This document shows, piece by piece, positions 1-8,674 of a stretch of DNA of 64,000 nt. The notes beneath the pieces are model-generated. The model was not told the origin of the DNA and did no database searches. It saw only the letters and a program-made list of their open reading frames with translations. Source of the stretch: Oceaniglobus indicus (GTDB lineage: Bacteria > Pseudomonadota > Alphaproteobacteria > Rhodobacterales > Rhodobacteraceae); assembly GCF_002751875.1 (NCBI RefSeq), contig NZ_NMZM01000007.1, positions 174,560 through 238,559 of the forward strand, given 5' to 3'. A program made the translations under genes and the position numbers. How positions within the stretch are numbered: position 1 is the first letter of the stretch; each line of letters starts with the position of its first letter.

Positions 1-1880
1 TGCATCTTCAGCCGCTCGGGCGACTGGCCGGTATAGCCGATGGTCCACATGCCGCGGTTGAACTCGCGGGTGATGTCCTCGATGTTGGGCTCGTCCGCGC
101 TGTCCATCGAGATGTTGCGCAGCAGCCTGTCCTCGAACCCGAACTTGCGCGCGAACAGGGCGATGATCGTCTGGTCGGGCAGGGATTCGAACAGCGGCTC
201 GACCACCCGGTCGCGCCATTGCAGCGACCGGTTGGACGCGGTCACCGAACCGCGGGTTTCGAACTGGGTGCAGGCGGGCAGCAGATAGGTGTTGTCCTGC
301 CGATCCTGCAACACGGCGGAAACGGTCGGGTAGGGATCGACCACGACCATCAGGTCGAGCTTTTCCATCGCCGTCTTCATTTCCTTCTGCCGCGTCTGGC
401 TGTTGGGCGCGTGTCCCCACAGCACCATCGCCTTGACGTTGTCGGGCTGAACGATGTTGTCGCGGTCTTCGAGAACGCCGTCGATCCAGCGTGACACGGT
501 GATTCCAGGCTCCTGCATCATCGGCAGGTCCGCGCCGTCCTGCCCCTTGCCCTCAAGCGAAACGAACCGGCCCTTGAGCCAATCCAGATCCTCTTCCCAG
601 ACGCGCGCCCAATGGGCCCAGGACCCTTCGGACAGGCCGTAGTAACCCGGCAGGGTGTCGGCCAGAACACCCAGATCGGTCGCGCCCTGAACGTTGTCGT
701 GCCCGCGGAAGATGTTGGCACCGCCCCCGGCGCGGCCGATGTTGCCAAGCGCCAGTTGCAGCGCACAATAGGCGCGGGTGTTGTTGTTGCCGTTGGAATG
801 CTGGGTGCCGCCCATGCACCAGATCAGGGTGCCGGGGCGGTTGTTGGCCAGGGTCATCGCGACCCGGCGCAATTGCTCACCGGGGGTGCCGGTGACACGC
901 TCGACCTCGTCGGGCGTCCACTTGGCGACCTCGTCCTTGATCTGGTCCATGCCCCAGACACGGGTGCGGATATACTCCTTGTCCTCCCAGCCGTTCTGCA
1001 GGATGTGCCACAGGATTCCCCAGATCAGCGCGACATCGGTGCCGGGCCGGAAGCGGACGTATTCGTCGGCGTGGGCCGCCGTGCGGGTGAAGCGCGGATC
1101 GCAGACGATCAGGGGCGCGTTGTTTTCCTCTTTCGACTTCAGCAGGTGCATCATCGACACGGGGTGTGCCTCGGACGGGTTGCTGCCGATCAGGAAGATC
1201 GCCTTGGAATTGTGGATGTCGTTGTAGCTGTTGGTCATGGCGCCGTAGCCCCATGTGTTCGCCACGCCCGCCACGGTGGTCGAATGGCAGATCCGCGCCT
1301 GGTGATCGACGTTGTTGGTGCCCCAGTAGGCCGCGAACTTGCGGAACAGGTAGGCCTGTTCGTTGTTGTGCTTGGCGCTGCCCAGCCAATAGACGGAATC
1401 GGGCCCGGCGGTGTCGCGGATCGACAGCATCTTGTCGCCGATTTCGTTGATGGCCTGGCTCCAGCTGATGCGCTCCCAGTTGCCGCCGACCTTCTTCATC
1501 GGATATTTCAGCCGGCGTTCACCGTGGGCGTGTTCGCGCACCGCCGCCCCCTTGGCGCAATGGGCGCCCAGGTTGAAGGGGCTGTCGAAGGCGGGTTCCT
1601 GGCCGATCCAGACGCCGTTCTGGACTTCGGCCAGCACGGTGCAGCCGACCGAACAGTGGGTGCAGACCGACTTGATCGTCTGGATGTTGCCGGCGATGGC
1701 ATCCTGGGCGCTGGCCTGCGTCACCGATCCGCCCGTGGCCGAGATCGCGGCCAGACCGCCGATGGCAAGGCCCGAGCCGCGCAGGAAGCTGCGCCGGTCC
1801 AGCGTGGCGCGCGCCACTTGCGAAATCATCCCGGCGCCCGCGCTGCGTCGTGCGACGCCGTTCGTCTTTTTCCTCAGCAT
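1..1880 (-). CDS. fdhA: Formate dehydrogenase catalytic (alpha) subunit, Tat-exported, C-terminus beyond window
   Basis: This is the molybdopterin-dependent subunit that oxidises formate to CO2; the Tat signal implies action on the periplasmic side. About 626 residues are visible and the gene continues past the left edge, so no stop codon is seen. The start at 1880 follows a GGGAGACGGGA ribosome site. Residues 29-35 read RRSFLRG, a twin-arginine signal. A Cys-x2-Cys-x3-Cys...Cys set (about C73, C76, C80, C108) binds the proximal [4Fe-4S] cluster. The catalytic position in ARICHSTTVAG is Cys198 (codon TGC at 1289-1287), not selenocysteine, followed by the conserved histidine. The electron-transfer beta and gamma subunits are presumably just outside the window. 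Family call is secure; the exact type (FDH-N/O-like respiratory versus another membrane-bound form) is inferred. Confidence 0.95.
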   Translation of the reverse strand, partial: MLRKKTNGVARRSAGAGMISQVARATLDRRSFLRGSGLAIGGLAAISATGGSVTQASAQDAIAGNIQTIKSVCTHCSVGCTVLAEVQNGVWIGQEPAFDSPFNLGAHCAKGAAVREHAHGERRLKYPMKKVGGNWERISWSQAINEIGDKMLSIRDTAGPDSVYWLGSAKHNNEQAYLFRKFAAYWGTNNVDHQARICHSTTVAGVANTWGYGAMTNSYNDIHNSKAIFLIGSNPSEAHPVSMMHLLKSKEENNAPLIVCDPRFTRTAAHADEYVRFRPGTDVALIWGILWHILQNGWEDKEYIRTRVWGMDQIKDEVAKWTPDEVERVTGTPGEQLRRVAMTLANNRPGTLIWCMGGTQHSNGNNNTRAYCALQLALGNIGRAGGGANIFRGHDNVQGATDLGVLADTLPGYYGLSEGSWAHWARVWEEDLDWLKGRFVSLEGKGQDGADLPMMQEPGITVSRWIDGVLEDRDNIVQPDNVKAMVLWGHAPNSQTRQKEMKTAMEKLDLMVVVDPYPTVSAVLQDRQDNTYLLPACTQFETRGSVTASNRSLQWRDRVVEPLFESLPDQTIIALFARKFGFEDRLLRNISMDSADEPNIEDITREFNRGMWTIGYTGQSPERLKM

Positions 1881-1966
1881 TCCCGTCTCCCTTGCTGCCT
1901 TCGGGCGGCCTGTGGCGCGCTCCGGGGTGGCGTTTGTCGTCCCTGGCCCGGGGGCCCGGTCGTTGG

Positions 1967-2161
1967 TCAGAACCGCGCGCTGGCCAGGTAGGCGCGGGTA
2001 TGTTCGGTATCCTGCATCCGCTGGCTGTTCAGATCAACGGCCAGGGGTTCGGCATTGGCCGCACCACCGGCCGCAACGGCGGCGACGGCGGCCGGCGCGG
2101 CGGTTCCGGCCAGTTTCAGGAAGTCGCGGCGGCTGGCGGTGCCATCCTTCTTGTCGGTCAT
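1967..2161 (-). CDS. Formate dehydrogenase region Tat-target small protein
   Basis: A 64-residue protein whose N-terminus carries a twin-arginine motif, SRRDFLKLAG at residues 10-19, followed by an Ala-rich hydrophobic stretch. The short mature part is polar and ends near RAYLASARF. It matches the small Tat-target protein routinely found directly upstream of fdh catalytic subunits. Its role is unproven; assembly or co-export of FdhA is a common guess. It lies between the TorD-like chaperone gene and fdhA on the same strand, so it is probably in the same transcript. Confidence 0.85.
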   Translation of the reverse strand: MTDKKDGTASRRDFLKLAGTAAPAAVAAVAAGGAANAEPLAVDLNSQRMQDTEHTRAYLASARF

Positions 2162-2198
2162 GTCGTTCTCCCTTTCAACGTGTTGCGGTGGCGGCGGA

Positions 2199-2789
2199 TC
2201 ATGCCGCGGTCAGTCTGAAGGCTTCGCGTTCGATTTCCATGAACGCGCGTCCGGCCGAGCCGAGCGAGGCATAGAGAACCGACGCCTTGGCGCCTTCGAG
2301 GTCGGTAAAGAAATGCGCGGCCCAGGGCGCGATATGGGTCGCGTGGAACGTCTGCTGCTGTTCCAACGTGGCGGGGCGTCCGAAACGGCCGACGATCATG
2401 CCGCCCATCATCTCCATCAGCGATGCGATGTTGTCTTCGGGTTCGAACACGTTGGGCGCGCGCTGGATGCCCAGGCGGTTCATGTCGGCGCGCAGGCGGG
2501 CCAGCGGCTTTTCGTTGAGGAATCCGGTCAGGTAGTAGCTGGCATAGGGCAACAGCTCGCCCCGCCCGAGGCCGATGAACAATGCGTTGAACTCGGTCCT
2601 GGCGGCGGCGGGCTTCGTCACCCGGGCCACCCGCGCAAGGCCGGCGATGGCCCGGCCCAGATCGCTGTCGTCACCGCCCAGGGCCGCCGTCTGCTCCAGC
2701 AGGATCGCGTCGGGCGGACCGGCCAGCATCACGCCCAGATAGTTGTAGAGATCGGCGCGCAGGTGGTCTTCGGGGGCGATGTCGGTCAT
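2199..2789 (-). CDS. TorD/DmsD-family redox enzyme maturation chaperone
   Basis: A 196-residue, mostly helical cytoplasmic protein of the TorD superfamily, which binds Tat signal peptides of molybdoenzymes and holds the apoenzyme until cofactor is loaded. Recognisable features are the N-terminal DLYNYLGVMLAGPPD helix and a YYLTGFLNEKPLA segment, like the family core. Its length is normal. The start overlaps the stop of the DUF3306 gene by an ATGA junction, indicating translational coupling in the fdh operon. The likely client is the FdhA encoded two genes downstream. Confidence 0.85.
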   Translation of the reverse strand: MTDIAPEDHLRADLYNYLGVMLAGPPDAILLEQTAALGGDDSDLGRAIAGLARVARVTKPAAARTEFNALFIGLGRGELLPYASYYLTGFLNEKPLARLRADMNRLGIQRAPNVFEPEDNIASLMEMMGGMIVGRFGRPATLEQQQTFHATHIAPWAAHFFTDLEGAKASVLYASLGSAGRAFMEIEREAFRLTAA

Positions 2790-3367
2790 GTCGTCTGCTC
2801 CTGAAACCGAAACCGCATCCGGCGCGGGGCCGGCGCGACGGTCTGCGCGTCGGTGTCGTCGTCTTCAAGGGCAAATGCCTCGGGCGTCGTTTCGGCGGCC
2901 TGGGTGTCGGCCCGTGCGGGTTCGGCGTCGCTGAACGCGGTGTCGGGTTCGGCGGTGTCGGGCCCGGGCGTTTCGGCATCGGCGGTGTGCACGGGTTCGT
3001 CGAGGCGCGCGACGATGCCCTTGCCGACCTGATAGAGCGTCTTGACCGGGCCGTTGCCTGTCGATCCGGTCAGGTAATCGGCGTCATAATCGTTCAACCC
3101 GTCCACACAGGCCAGAACCGGGTTCGAGCGCCAAAGCTGTCGCAGGGCGCGGTTTTTCAGATGTACCGGCACGGCCTTGGCCATGAACGCGCTGAAATCG
3201 TCACCCATCTTCAGCGTCGCGGGATCGGGCAGCTTCAGATCGTCCAGGATCTCTTGGTCGCTGCGCGGGTCGGCGGGGGTGTCGGCAGCCTCCACCGCAC
3301 CCTCGACCTCGGCCTCTGCCCGCACGGCCGCGCGCCGGCGGTCCCAGAATGATGCGGGCCGGCTCAT
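2786..3367 (-). CDS. DUF3306 domain protein of the fdh locus
   Basis: A 193-residue protein. The conserved part is at the N-terminus (FWDRRRAAV, then LPDPATLKMGDDFSAFM and VPVHLKNRALRQLWRSNPVLA); the C-terminal half is acidic and low in complexity (Asp/Glu/Ala/Thr-rich) and probably disordered. DUF3306 genes occur next to DUF3305 and TorD-like genes in formate dehydrogenase loci; the molecular function is not known. It is coupled by 4-base overlaps to both DUF3305 upstream and the chaperone downstream. Confidence 0.8.
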   Translation of the reverse strand: MSRPASFWDRRRAAVRAEAEVEGAVEAADTPADPRSDQEILDDLKLPDPATLKMGDDFSAFMAKAVPVHLKNRALRQLWRSNPVLACVDGLNDYDADYLTGSTGNGPVKTLYQVGKGIVARLDEPVHTADAETPGPDTAEPDTAFSDAEPARADTQAAETTPEAFALEDDDTDAQTVAPAPRRMRFRFQEQTT

Positions 3368-3960
3368 GTGACGTCCTTGTGCGCGGTGGGCGCGCGATAG
3401 ACATCGGTGGTCTGTGAAATCCGCGGATCGCCGATACCGTTCTGCACGCGGTCGGTCCGTTCCTTGTCACGGCGCCGTTTCACGAAGGTCTCCTCTTCGT
3501 GATGGCGGGCGACGAAGGCCTCGATCCAGGTGTGCATCGGTTTCGGCATCGCCACCTTCTCGACGATTTCCTCGCCGGTGTCCGAATAATCCTGTGCCTC
3601 ATAGGGCGAGGCGGTCACGCGCACCGCGTTCAGCGGGCGGGTGCGATCGCTGCCGTTGCGCAGGATCACATAGACGGACGGGGTGCGCGATTGCAGTTCG
3701 TGAACATAGGCTTCGGTGTCCGAAACATACAGCGTCAACGGCAGGGTGGCCGCGTGAAACAGCGTCTCATCCCCCATTTGCTGCAACACCTTCCAGTCGG
3801 CCGGTCCGGCCCCCGGCAGGATGTCCGTGGCACGCCAGGCCCAGGCAGCCCAGCGGGTTACGCCGGGACTGCGGCGCAGGACGATACCAACCGGCACCGA
3901 TTGGGCATCTGGATAACGGAAGGCCAAGGTTTCCCCGATCGTTGCATGACACACCACCAT
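3364..3960 (-). CDS. DUF3305 domain protein of the fdh locus
   Basis: A 198-residue protein with the DUF3305 signature near the N-terminus: VPVGIVLRRSPGVTRWAAW, followed by WRATDILPGA. The C-terminus is basic (KRRRDKER). It is the first gene of the minus-strand fdh operon DUF3305-DUF3306-TorD-Tat target-fdhA. Function is undefined; the constant company of molybdoenzyme chaperones suggests a maturation or regulatory role (inference). Confidence 0.8.
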   Translation of the reverse strand: MVVCHATIGETLAFRYPDAQSVPVGIVLRRSPGVTRWAAWAWRATDILPGAGPADWKVLQQMGDETLFHAATLPLTLYVSDTEAYVHELQSRTPSVYVILRNGSDRTRPLNAVRVTASPYEAQDYSDTGEEIVEKVAMPKPMHTWIEAFVARHHEEETFVKRRRDKERTDRVQNGIGDPRISQTTDVYRAPTAHKDVT

Positions 3961-4119
3961 CCTGCCCGAACTCTTGCGCGAAACAAAGCGCTATCTTGCC
4001 CCCGGCCGGGGCGAAAGACCGCGGCCGCCCTTCGGGATCGGGCGCGTTTCGGGTTTACGCCGCGCGTGTTTCCTGACCAGATGTGTGCCGGTGCTGCCCG
4101 CCGCTCTGAAAGGTCCGCC
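3961..4119. promoter_or_regulatory. Divergent promoter region of the formate dehydrogenase locus
   Basis: A 159-base gap separates the start of the minus-strand fdh operon (3960) from the start of the plus-strand polyferredoxin gene (4120). Both transcripts must begin here, so it is the natural site for shared control by formate, molybdate or oxygen. No convincing -35/-10 pair or palindromic operator was identified by eye. Confidence 0.4.
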
Positions 4120-6072
4120 ATGACGAAGACGTTGATGATCTGTTCCTGCCTCGACACGCAATCCGTGGATGGTGCTGCGCTGAGCGCGGCGACCGGCGTG
4201 CCCTGTTCGCCGCTGCACCGCGCCTTGTGCACGGATGAGATGGCGTTGGCCGCGCAGGGCATTGAAAGCGGCGAGGTGACGATCGCCTGCATGCAGGAAA
4301 GCGCACGGTTCAGCGATCTGGCGGCCGAGCTGGGCGCGCCGGTGCCCGGTTTCGTCGATCTGCGCGACCGGGCAGGGTGGTCGGAACAGGGCGCGCAGGC
4401 CGGCCCCAAGATGGCCGCGCTGCTGGCCGAGGCGGCGATCGAGATGCCGATGGCGCGCACCCTCGACGTGGTGAGCGAGGGGACCTGCCTGATCGTCGGC
4501 GCGGCCGATGTCGCGCTGAAGGCGGCGGCCGAGTTGTGCGATCACCTTGCCGTGACCGTGCTGTTGCCCGGGATCACCGACATCGATCCCGACGCGCGCT
4601 TCGACATCGCGGCCGGTCGTCTGGCGCGGGCCAGCGGCGCGCTGGGCCAGTTCGACGTGCGGATCGACGCCTTCCGCCAGGTTATTCCGGGCGGGCGCGG
4701 TGCGGCGGAATGGACGGCGCCGAAGGACGGTGCGCAATCGGCCTGTGACATCATCCTGGACCTCAGCGGCAACGTGCCCCTGTTTCCCGCCCCCGAAAAA
4801 CGCGACGGATACCTGCGCGCCGATCCGGGCGGCATCGGGGCGGTGGCGGCGGCGGTGATGGCGGCGTCGCATATGGTCGGCACGTTCGAGAAGCCGCTGC
4901 ATGTGCGCCTGGAACCCACGCTCTGCGCCCATTCGCGGGCCGAACAGGTCGCCTGCACGAATTGCCTCGATATCTGTCCGACCGGCGCGATCAGCCCCGC
5001 GGGCGAACACGTCAGCGTCGATCCGTTGATCTGCGCGGGCTGCGGTGCCTGTTCGGCGGTGTGCCCGTCGGGCGCCATCGCGCTGGATGCGCCGCCGGTC
5101 GACACCGTGTTCCGCCGCCTGACCGCCCTTGCCACGACCTATCGCAAGGCCGGCGGGCAGGCGCCGCGCCTGTTGGTGCATGACACCGGCCACGGCGCTG
5201 AGATGATCGCGCTGGGCGCACGCCACGGCCGCGGATTGCCGGCCGACGTGATCCCCTTCGCGGTCGACGCGCTGGCCGGGTTCGGCCATGCCGAGATGTT
5301 GGGCGCGCTGGCGTCGGGGTTCGTGTCGGTCGATGTCCTGCTGTCGCCGCGCACCGAACGCGAACCGCCCGAACGTGAAAGCGCGCTGGCCGCTGCCATC
5401 GCGGGCGCGGGACGCATCGCCCTGCTGGATCCGGCCGACCCCGATGCGCTGTGCGACCATCTGTATGGCGCCGAGCCGCGCGCGCCCCTGGCCGATCCGG
5501 TCCTGCCCATGGGATCGCGCCGCCAGATTGCGCGCCTCGCCGGACGCGCCATGGCGGGTGACGCGGTGCTGCCGCTGCCGCCCCATGCACCCTATGGGGC
5601 GGTGCTGGTCGACACCGACGCCTGCACGCTGTGCCTGTCGTGCGTGTCGCTGTGCCCCTCCGGCGCGCTGGGCGACAACCCCGACATGCCGCAGTTGCGT
5701 TTTCAGGAGGACGCCTGCCTGCAATGCGGGCTATGCGCCAACATCTGCCCCGAAAGCGCGATCACGCTGGAACCCCGGCTGAACCTGACCGATGCGGCCC
5801 TGACCCAGGTCGTGCTGCACGAGGAGGAACCGGCGGCCTGCGTTGAGTGCGGCGCGCTGTTCGGTGTGAAATCCACGGTCGAGAAGATCGTGGAAAAGCT
5901 GGCAGGCAAACACGCGATGTTCGCCAGCGAAGGTGCGGCGCGGATGATCCGCATGTGCGACAACTGCCGCGTCAATGCCCAACACCACATGCAGAACAAC
6001 CCGATGACGGCAGGCGAACGGCCCCGCGTGCGCACGACCGAGGATTACCTGTCAAAACGCCGCGACCACTGA
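4120..6072 (+). CDS. Polyferredoxin-like 4Fe-4S protein of the fdh locus
   Basis: A 650-residue cytoplasmic iron-sulfur protein. The reading frame is open upstream to 3499, but the ATG at 4120 fits the divergent promoter arrangement and begins the recognisable MTKTLMICSCLD. It carries two double ferredoxin modules: CTNCLDICP plus CAGCGACSAVCP near residues 285-320, and CTLCLSCVSLCP plus CLQCGLCANICP near residues 505-555, enough for four [4Fe-4S] clusters. A further cysteine pair CVECG and a CDNC motif lie near the C-terminus. No transmembrane segments are evident. Proteins like this sit beside fdh genes in proteobacteria; an electron-transfer or Fe-S assembly role is inferred. Confidence 0.85.
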   Translation: MTKTLMICSCLDTQSVDGAALSAATGVPCSPLHRALCTDEMALAAQGIESGEVTIACMQESARFSDLAAELGAPVPGFVDLRDRAGWSEQGAQAGPKMAALLAEAAIEMPMARTLDVVSEGTCLIVGAADVALKAAAELCDHLAVTVLLPGITDIDPDARFDIAAGRLARASGALGQFDVRIDAFRQVIPGGRGAAEWTAPKDGAQSACDIILDLSGNVPLFPAPEKRDGYLRADPGGIGAVAAAVMAASHMVGTFEKPLHVRLEPTLCAHSRAEQVACTNCLDICPTGAISPAGEHVSVDPLICAGCGACSAVCPSGAIALDAPPVDTVFRRLTALATTYRKAGGQAPRLLVHDTGHGAEMIALGARHGRGLPADVIPFAVDALAGFGHAEMLGALASGFVSVDVLLSPRTEREPPERESALAAAIAGAGRIALLDPADPDALCDHLYGAEPRAPLADPVLPMGSRRQIARLAGRAMAGDAVLPLPPHAPYGAVLVDTDACTLCLSCVSLCPSGALGDNPDMPQLRFQEDACLQCGLCANICPESAITLEPRLNLTDAALTQVVLHEEEPAACVECGALFGVKSTVEKIVEKLAGKHAMFASEGAARMIRMCDNCRVNAQHHMQNNPMTAGERPRVRTTEDYLSKRRDH

Positions 6073-6156
6073 CGCCGCTGCTTGCGTTTCCGGGCCCGGC
6101 GGCGCAGATCTGGGCCATCGCGGCGATCCCGCGACCCATCCTGAAAGGAAGTCAAG

Positions 6157-6351
6157 ATGAGCGACGATTTCAACATGTCCATGCGCAAGTTCCTCAAACA
6201 GGTCGGCGTGACCTCGCAGCAGGCGATCGAGGATGCGATGCGCGAAGCCGGCGACACGGCGGGCAAGACGTTCGACGCCAAGGTGGTGCTGACCGTGAAC
6301 GGCATCGATCTGGAACATGTCGTGACCGGCACGATCAAGGGTCAAAGCTGA
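6157..6351 (+). CDS. DUF6494 family small protein
   Basis: A 64-residue soluble protein beginning MSDDFNMSMRKFLKQVGVTS, with an N-terminal amphipathic helix and a C-terminal beta hairpin ending VTGTIKGQS. It is preceded by a good AAAGGAAG ribosome site. It lies one base upstream of the Mrp gene and within the plus-strand fdh accessory operon. Function is unknown. Confidence 0.75.
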   Translation: MSDDFNMSMRKFLKQVGVTSQQAIEDAMREAGDTAGKTFDAKVVLTVNGIDLEHVVTGTIKGQS

Positions 6352-6352
6352 C

Positions 6353-7420
6353 ATGGCGCCCACCCGCGACGCGGTTCTGGAGATCCTGAAGACGCTGGAG
6401 GATCCGCTGAGCGGGTCCGATCCGGTGTCGGCCGGGCTGGTCAAGGCGCTGACGGTGGACGAGGGCGCCGTGCGCTTCGTGCTGGAAATCAGCCCGCAGC
6501 ACGCCGATGCCTACACCGCCCTGAAAGCCCAGGCGGAACAGCGGATCGGTGCGCTGGACGGGGTGACGAAGGTATCGGTGGTGATGACCGCCCATTCCGC
6601 GCCCGCCGCGCCGCCCGATCTGAAACCGCAACGCAAGTCTGAACCGTCGGGGCCACAGAAGATCCCCGGTGTCGATCGGATCCTGGCCATCGCGTCGGGC
6701 AAGGGCGGTGTCGGCAAATCCACCGTCGCCGCCAACCTGGCCTGTGCGCTGGCGGCCGAGGGACGGCGTGTCGGGCTGCTGGACGCCGATGTCTACGGCC
6801 CGTCGCAGCCGCGGATGCTGGGGGTTTCGGGACGGCCCGCGTCGCCCGACGGCAAGACGATCCTGCCGCTGCGCAACCATGGTGTGACGATGATGTCCAT
6901 CGGCCTGATGACGAACGAGGATCAGGCGGTGGTCTGGCGCGGTCCCATGTTGATGGGTGCGTTGCAGCAGATGATGATGCAGGTGCAATGGGGCGCGCTG
7001 GACGTGCTGATCGTCGATCTGCCCCCCGGCACCGGCGACGTGCAGATGACGTTGGCGCAGAAGGCCGATGTGACCGGCGCGATCATCGTCTCGACGCCCC
7101 AGGACGTGGCCTTGCTGGACGCGCGCAAGGGCATCGACATGTTCAACCAGCTCAAGACCCCGATCCTCGGCATGATCGAAAACATGAGCACGCACATCTG
7201 CTCCAATTGCGGTCACGAGGAACACGTGTTCGGCCATGGCGGCGTCGCGGCCGAGGCGGCAAAACTTGGCGTGCCGCTTCTGGCGGAAATTCCGCTGCAT
7301 CTGGATATCCGGGTCGCGGCCGACGGCGGCGCGCCCATCGTGGTGGCCAAACCCGACAGCCCGCAGGCCCAGGCGTTCCGCACCGTGGCGCGCACGCTGA
7401 TCGGTGCCGGACAGGCATGA
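6353..7420 (+). CDS. mrp: Mrp/ApbC/NBP35-family Fe-S cluster carrier ATPase
   Basis: A 355-residue P-loop ATPase that binds and delivers [4Fe-4S] clusters. An N-terminal DUF59 (MIP18-like) domain covers residues 1-80. The deviant Walker A SGKGGVGKST lies near residue 116, with LLDADVYGPSQPRML following, and the cluster-binding CxxC is in HICSNCGHEEHVFG near residue 283. It abuts DUF6494 and overlaps the following gene by ATGA. Its place among fdh genes suggests it supplies clusters to FdhA or to the polyferredoxin, although it could equally be the general cellular Mrp. Confidence 0.93.
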   Translation: MAPTRDAVLEILKTLEDPLSGSDPVSAGLVKALTVDEGAVRFVLEISPQHADAYTALKAQAEQRIGALDGVTKVSVVMTAHSAPAAPPDLKPQRKSEPSGPQKIPGVDRILAIASGKGGVGKSTVAANLACALAAEGRRVGLLDADVYGPSQPRMLGVSGRPASPDGKTILPLRNHGVTMMSIGLMTNEDQAVVWRGPMLMGALQQMMMQVQWGALDVLIVDLPPGTGDVQMTLAQKADVTGAIIVSTPQDVALLDARKGIDMFNQLKTPILGMIENMSTHICSNCGHEEHVFGHGGVAAEAAKLGVPLLAEIPLHLDIRVAADGGAPIVVAKPDSPQAQAFRTVARTLIGAGQA

Positions 7421-8124
7421 CCGGCCTGACCCTGCCGCCGCTGTTCACCGCCGAGGCATCGGGCGAACCGTTCGCCGATGCCTGCGCGCGGGCCGGCGCG
7501 GGATGCGACGCGGGGCTGGTGCTGCACGATCTGGCACTTGAACGCCTGCGTGCCGCCCTGGTGTTGGCGCCCGACGTGCCGCTGGCGCGGGCCATGACCA
7601 TGTTGCCGCTGTGCGCGGTCGGGTTCCAGAACGCGCTGGGCGCGCTGGCCCCGCCCGAAGTGTCGGTGCACCTGGACTGGGACGGTGGGTTGCGCGTGAA
7701 CGGCGGGCGGGCCGGGGCGCTGCGGATCGCCGCCGCCACCCGTGACCCCGATGCGGTGCCCGATTGGCTGGTGATCGGACTGACGCTTGACCTCTGGCCC
7801 GGTCCGCACGAGGGGGGCGAGACGCCGGATACCACCGCGCTTTACGCCGAAGGCTGCGTCGACGTGGCGCCTGACATCCTGATCGAAGCGTGGATCCGCC
7901 ACACCCTCGTCTGGCTCAACCGCTGGGAGGATGAGGGCAACGCGCCGCTGCACCGGGAATGGGCGGGTTTCGCCCATGTCATCGGCGCAGGGATCGACGT
8001 GGCCGGCGAACATGGCACCTTCACGGGCCTTGACGAAAACTTCGCCTTGCTGCTGAAACAGGGCGATGCGACGCGGGCGATCCCGCTTGGCGCGCTCTTG
8101 ACAGACCCGAAGGATCCGACATGA
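7417..8124 (+). CDS. Biotin/lipoate ligase-like protein (DUF4444)
   Basis: A 235-residue protein starting MTGLTLPPLFTAEASGEPF at the ATGA overlap with mrp. It resembles the biotin/lipoate A/B ligase fold (PLARAMTMLPLCAVGFQNALG, then HLDWDGGLRVNGG) but lacks the canonical GRGRxGR biotin-binding motif, so ligase activity is doubtful. A C-terminal DUF4444-type tail follows. It is translationally coupled to both neighbours in the fdh accessory operon. What it modifies or binds is unknown. Confidence 0.75.
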   Translation: MTGLTLPPLFTAEASGEPFADACARAGAGCDAGLVLHDLALERLRAALVLAPDVPLARAMTMLPLCAVGFQNALGALAPPEVSVHLDWDGGLRVNGGRAGALRIAAATRDPDAVPDWLVIGLTLDLWPGPHEGGETPDTTALYAEGCVDVAPDILIEAWIRHTLVWLNRWEDEGNAPLHREWAGFAHVIGAGIDVAGEHGTFTGLDENFALLLKQGDATRAIPLGALLTDPKDPT

Positions 8125-8618
8125 ACCTGGCCCGCGCGATCCATTTCGACGACAGCGACACCCGCGTGTTCCACAACCCCGCGCGCACCGGTGAATGGTG
8201 CATCTCGGGCGGGTTCGAGTTTTCGAACTGGTCCGAGGGAGATCTGACCGGCAAGGCGCGGCAGGCGTTTTCCAACGGCTGGCTGGGGCTCGAGACCTTC
8301 GGGCGGGTCAGTTTCGTCGCCGTGACGCAGGTGCAGCCGGGCGAGATCGAGGCCCTGACCGATGCGCTGGCGGCGCATTTCGTCGCGATCTATGGCGCCC
8401 CCTCGCTTGAGGCGGCGCGCGGTGTCGCCGCCGAAGAGATGCGCCAGATGGCCGACCTGTGCGACGGCCACGCGCCCAACACCCTGCTGACCGTCGCGCG
8501 CGAGCTGGGCGAAAGCGGCGTGCACGAATCCTTTCGCGTGATCGAGGCCGAGGCGGCGGGCCTGGACCAATTCGCCATCCACGGCAACCTTGACGACGAC
8601 ACGCCGCACACCCACTAG
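8121..8618 (+). CDS. DUF6505 family protein
   Basis: A 165-residue soluble protein beginning MNLARAIHFDDSDTRVFHNP, with no membrane segment or known catalytic motif. It starts at an ATGA overlap with the DUF4444 gene and closes the plus-strand fdh accessory operon. It contains a conserved-looking GEWCISGGFEF segment. Function unknown. Confidence 0.7.
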   Translation: MNLARAIHFDDSDTRVFHNPARTGEWCISGGFEFSNWSEGDLTGKARQAFSNGWLGLETFGRVSFVAVTQVQPGEIEALTDALAAHFVAIYGAPSLEAARGVAAEEMRQMADLCDGHAPNTLLTVARELGESGVHESFRVIEAEAAGLDQFAIHGNLDDDTPHTH

Positions 8619-8674
8619 GGCGCCGGCGCAACAGCCACTGGCACAGTTTGTCGCACCGTGCCATGAGGGCGGCC

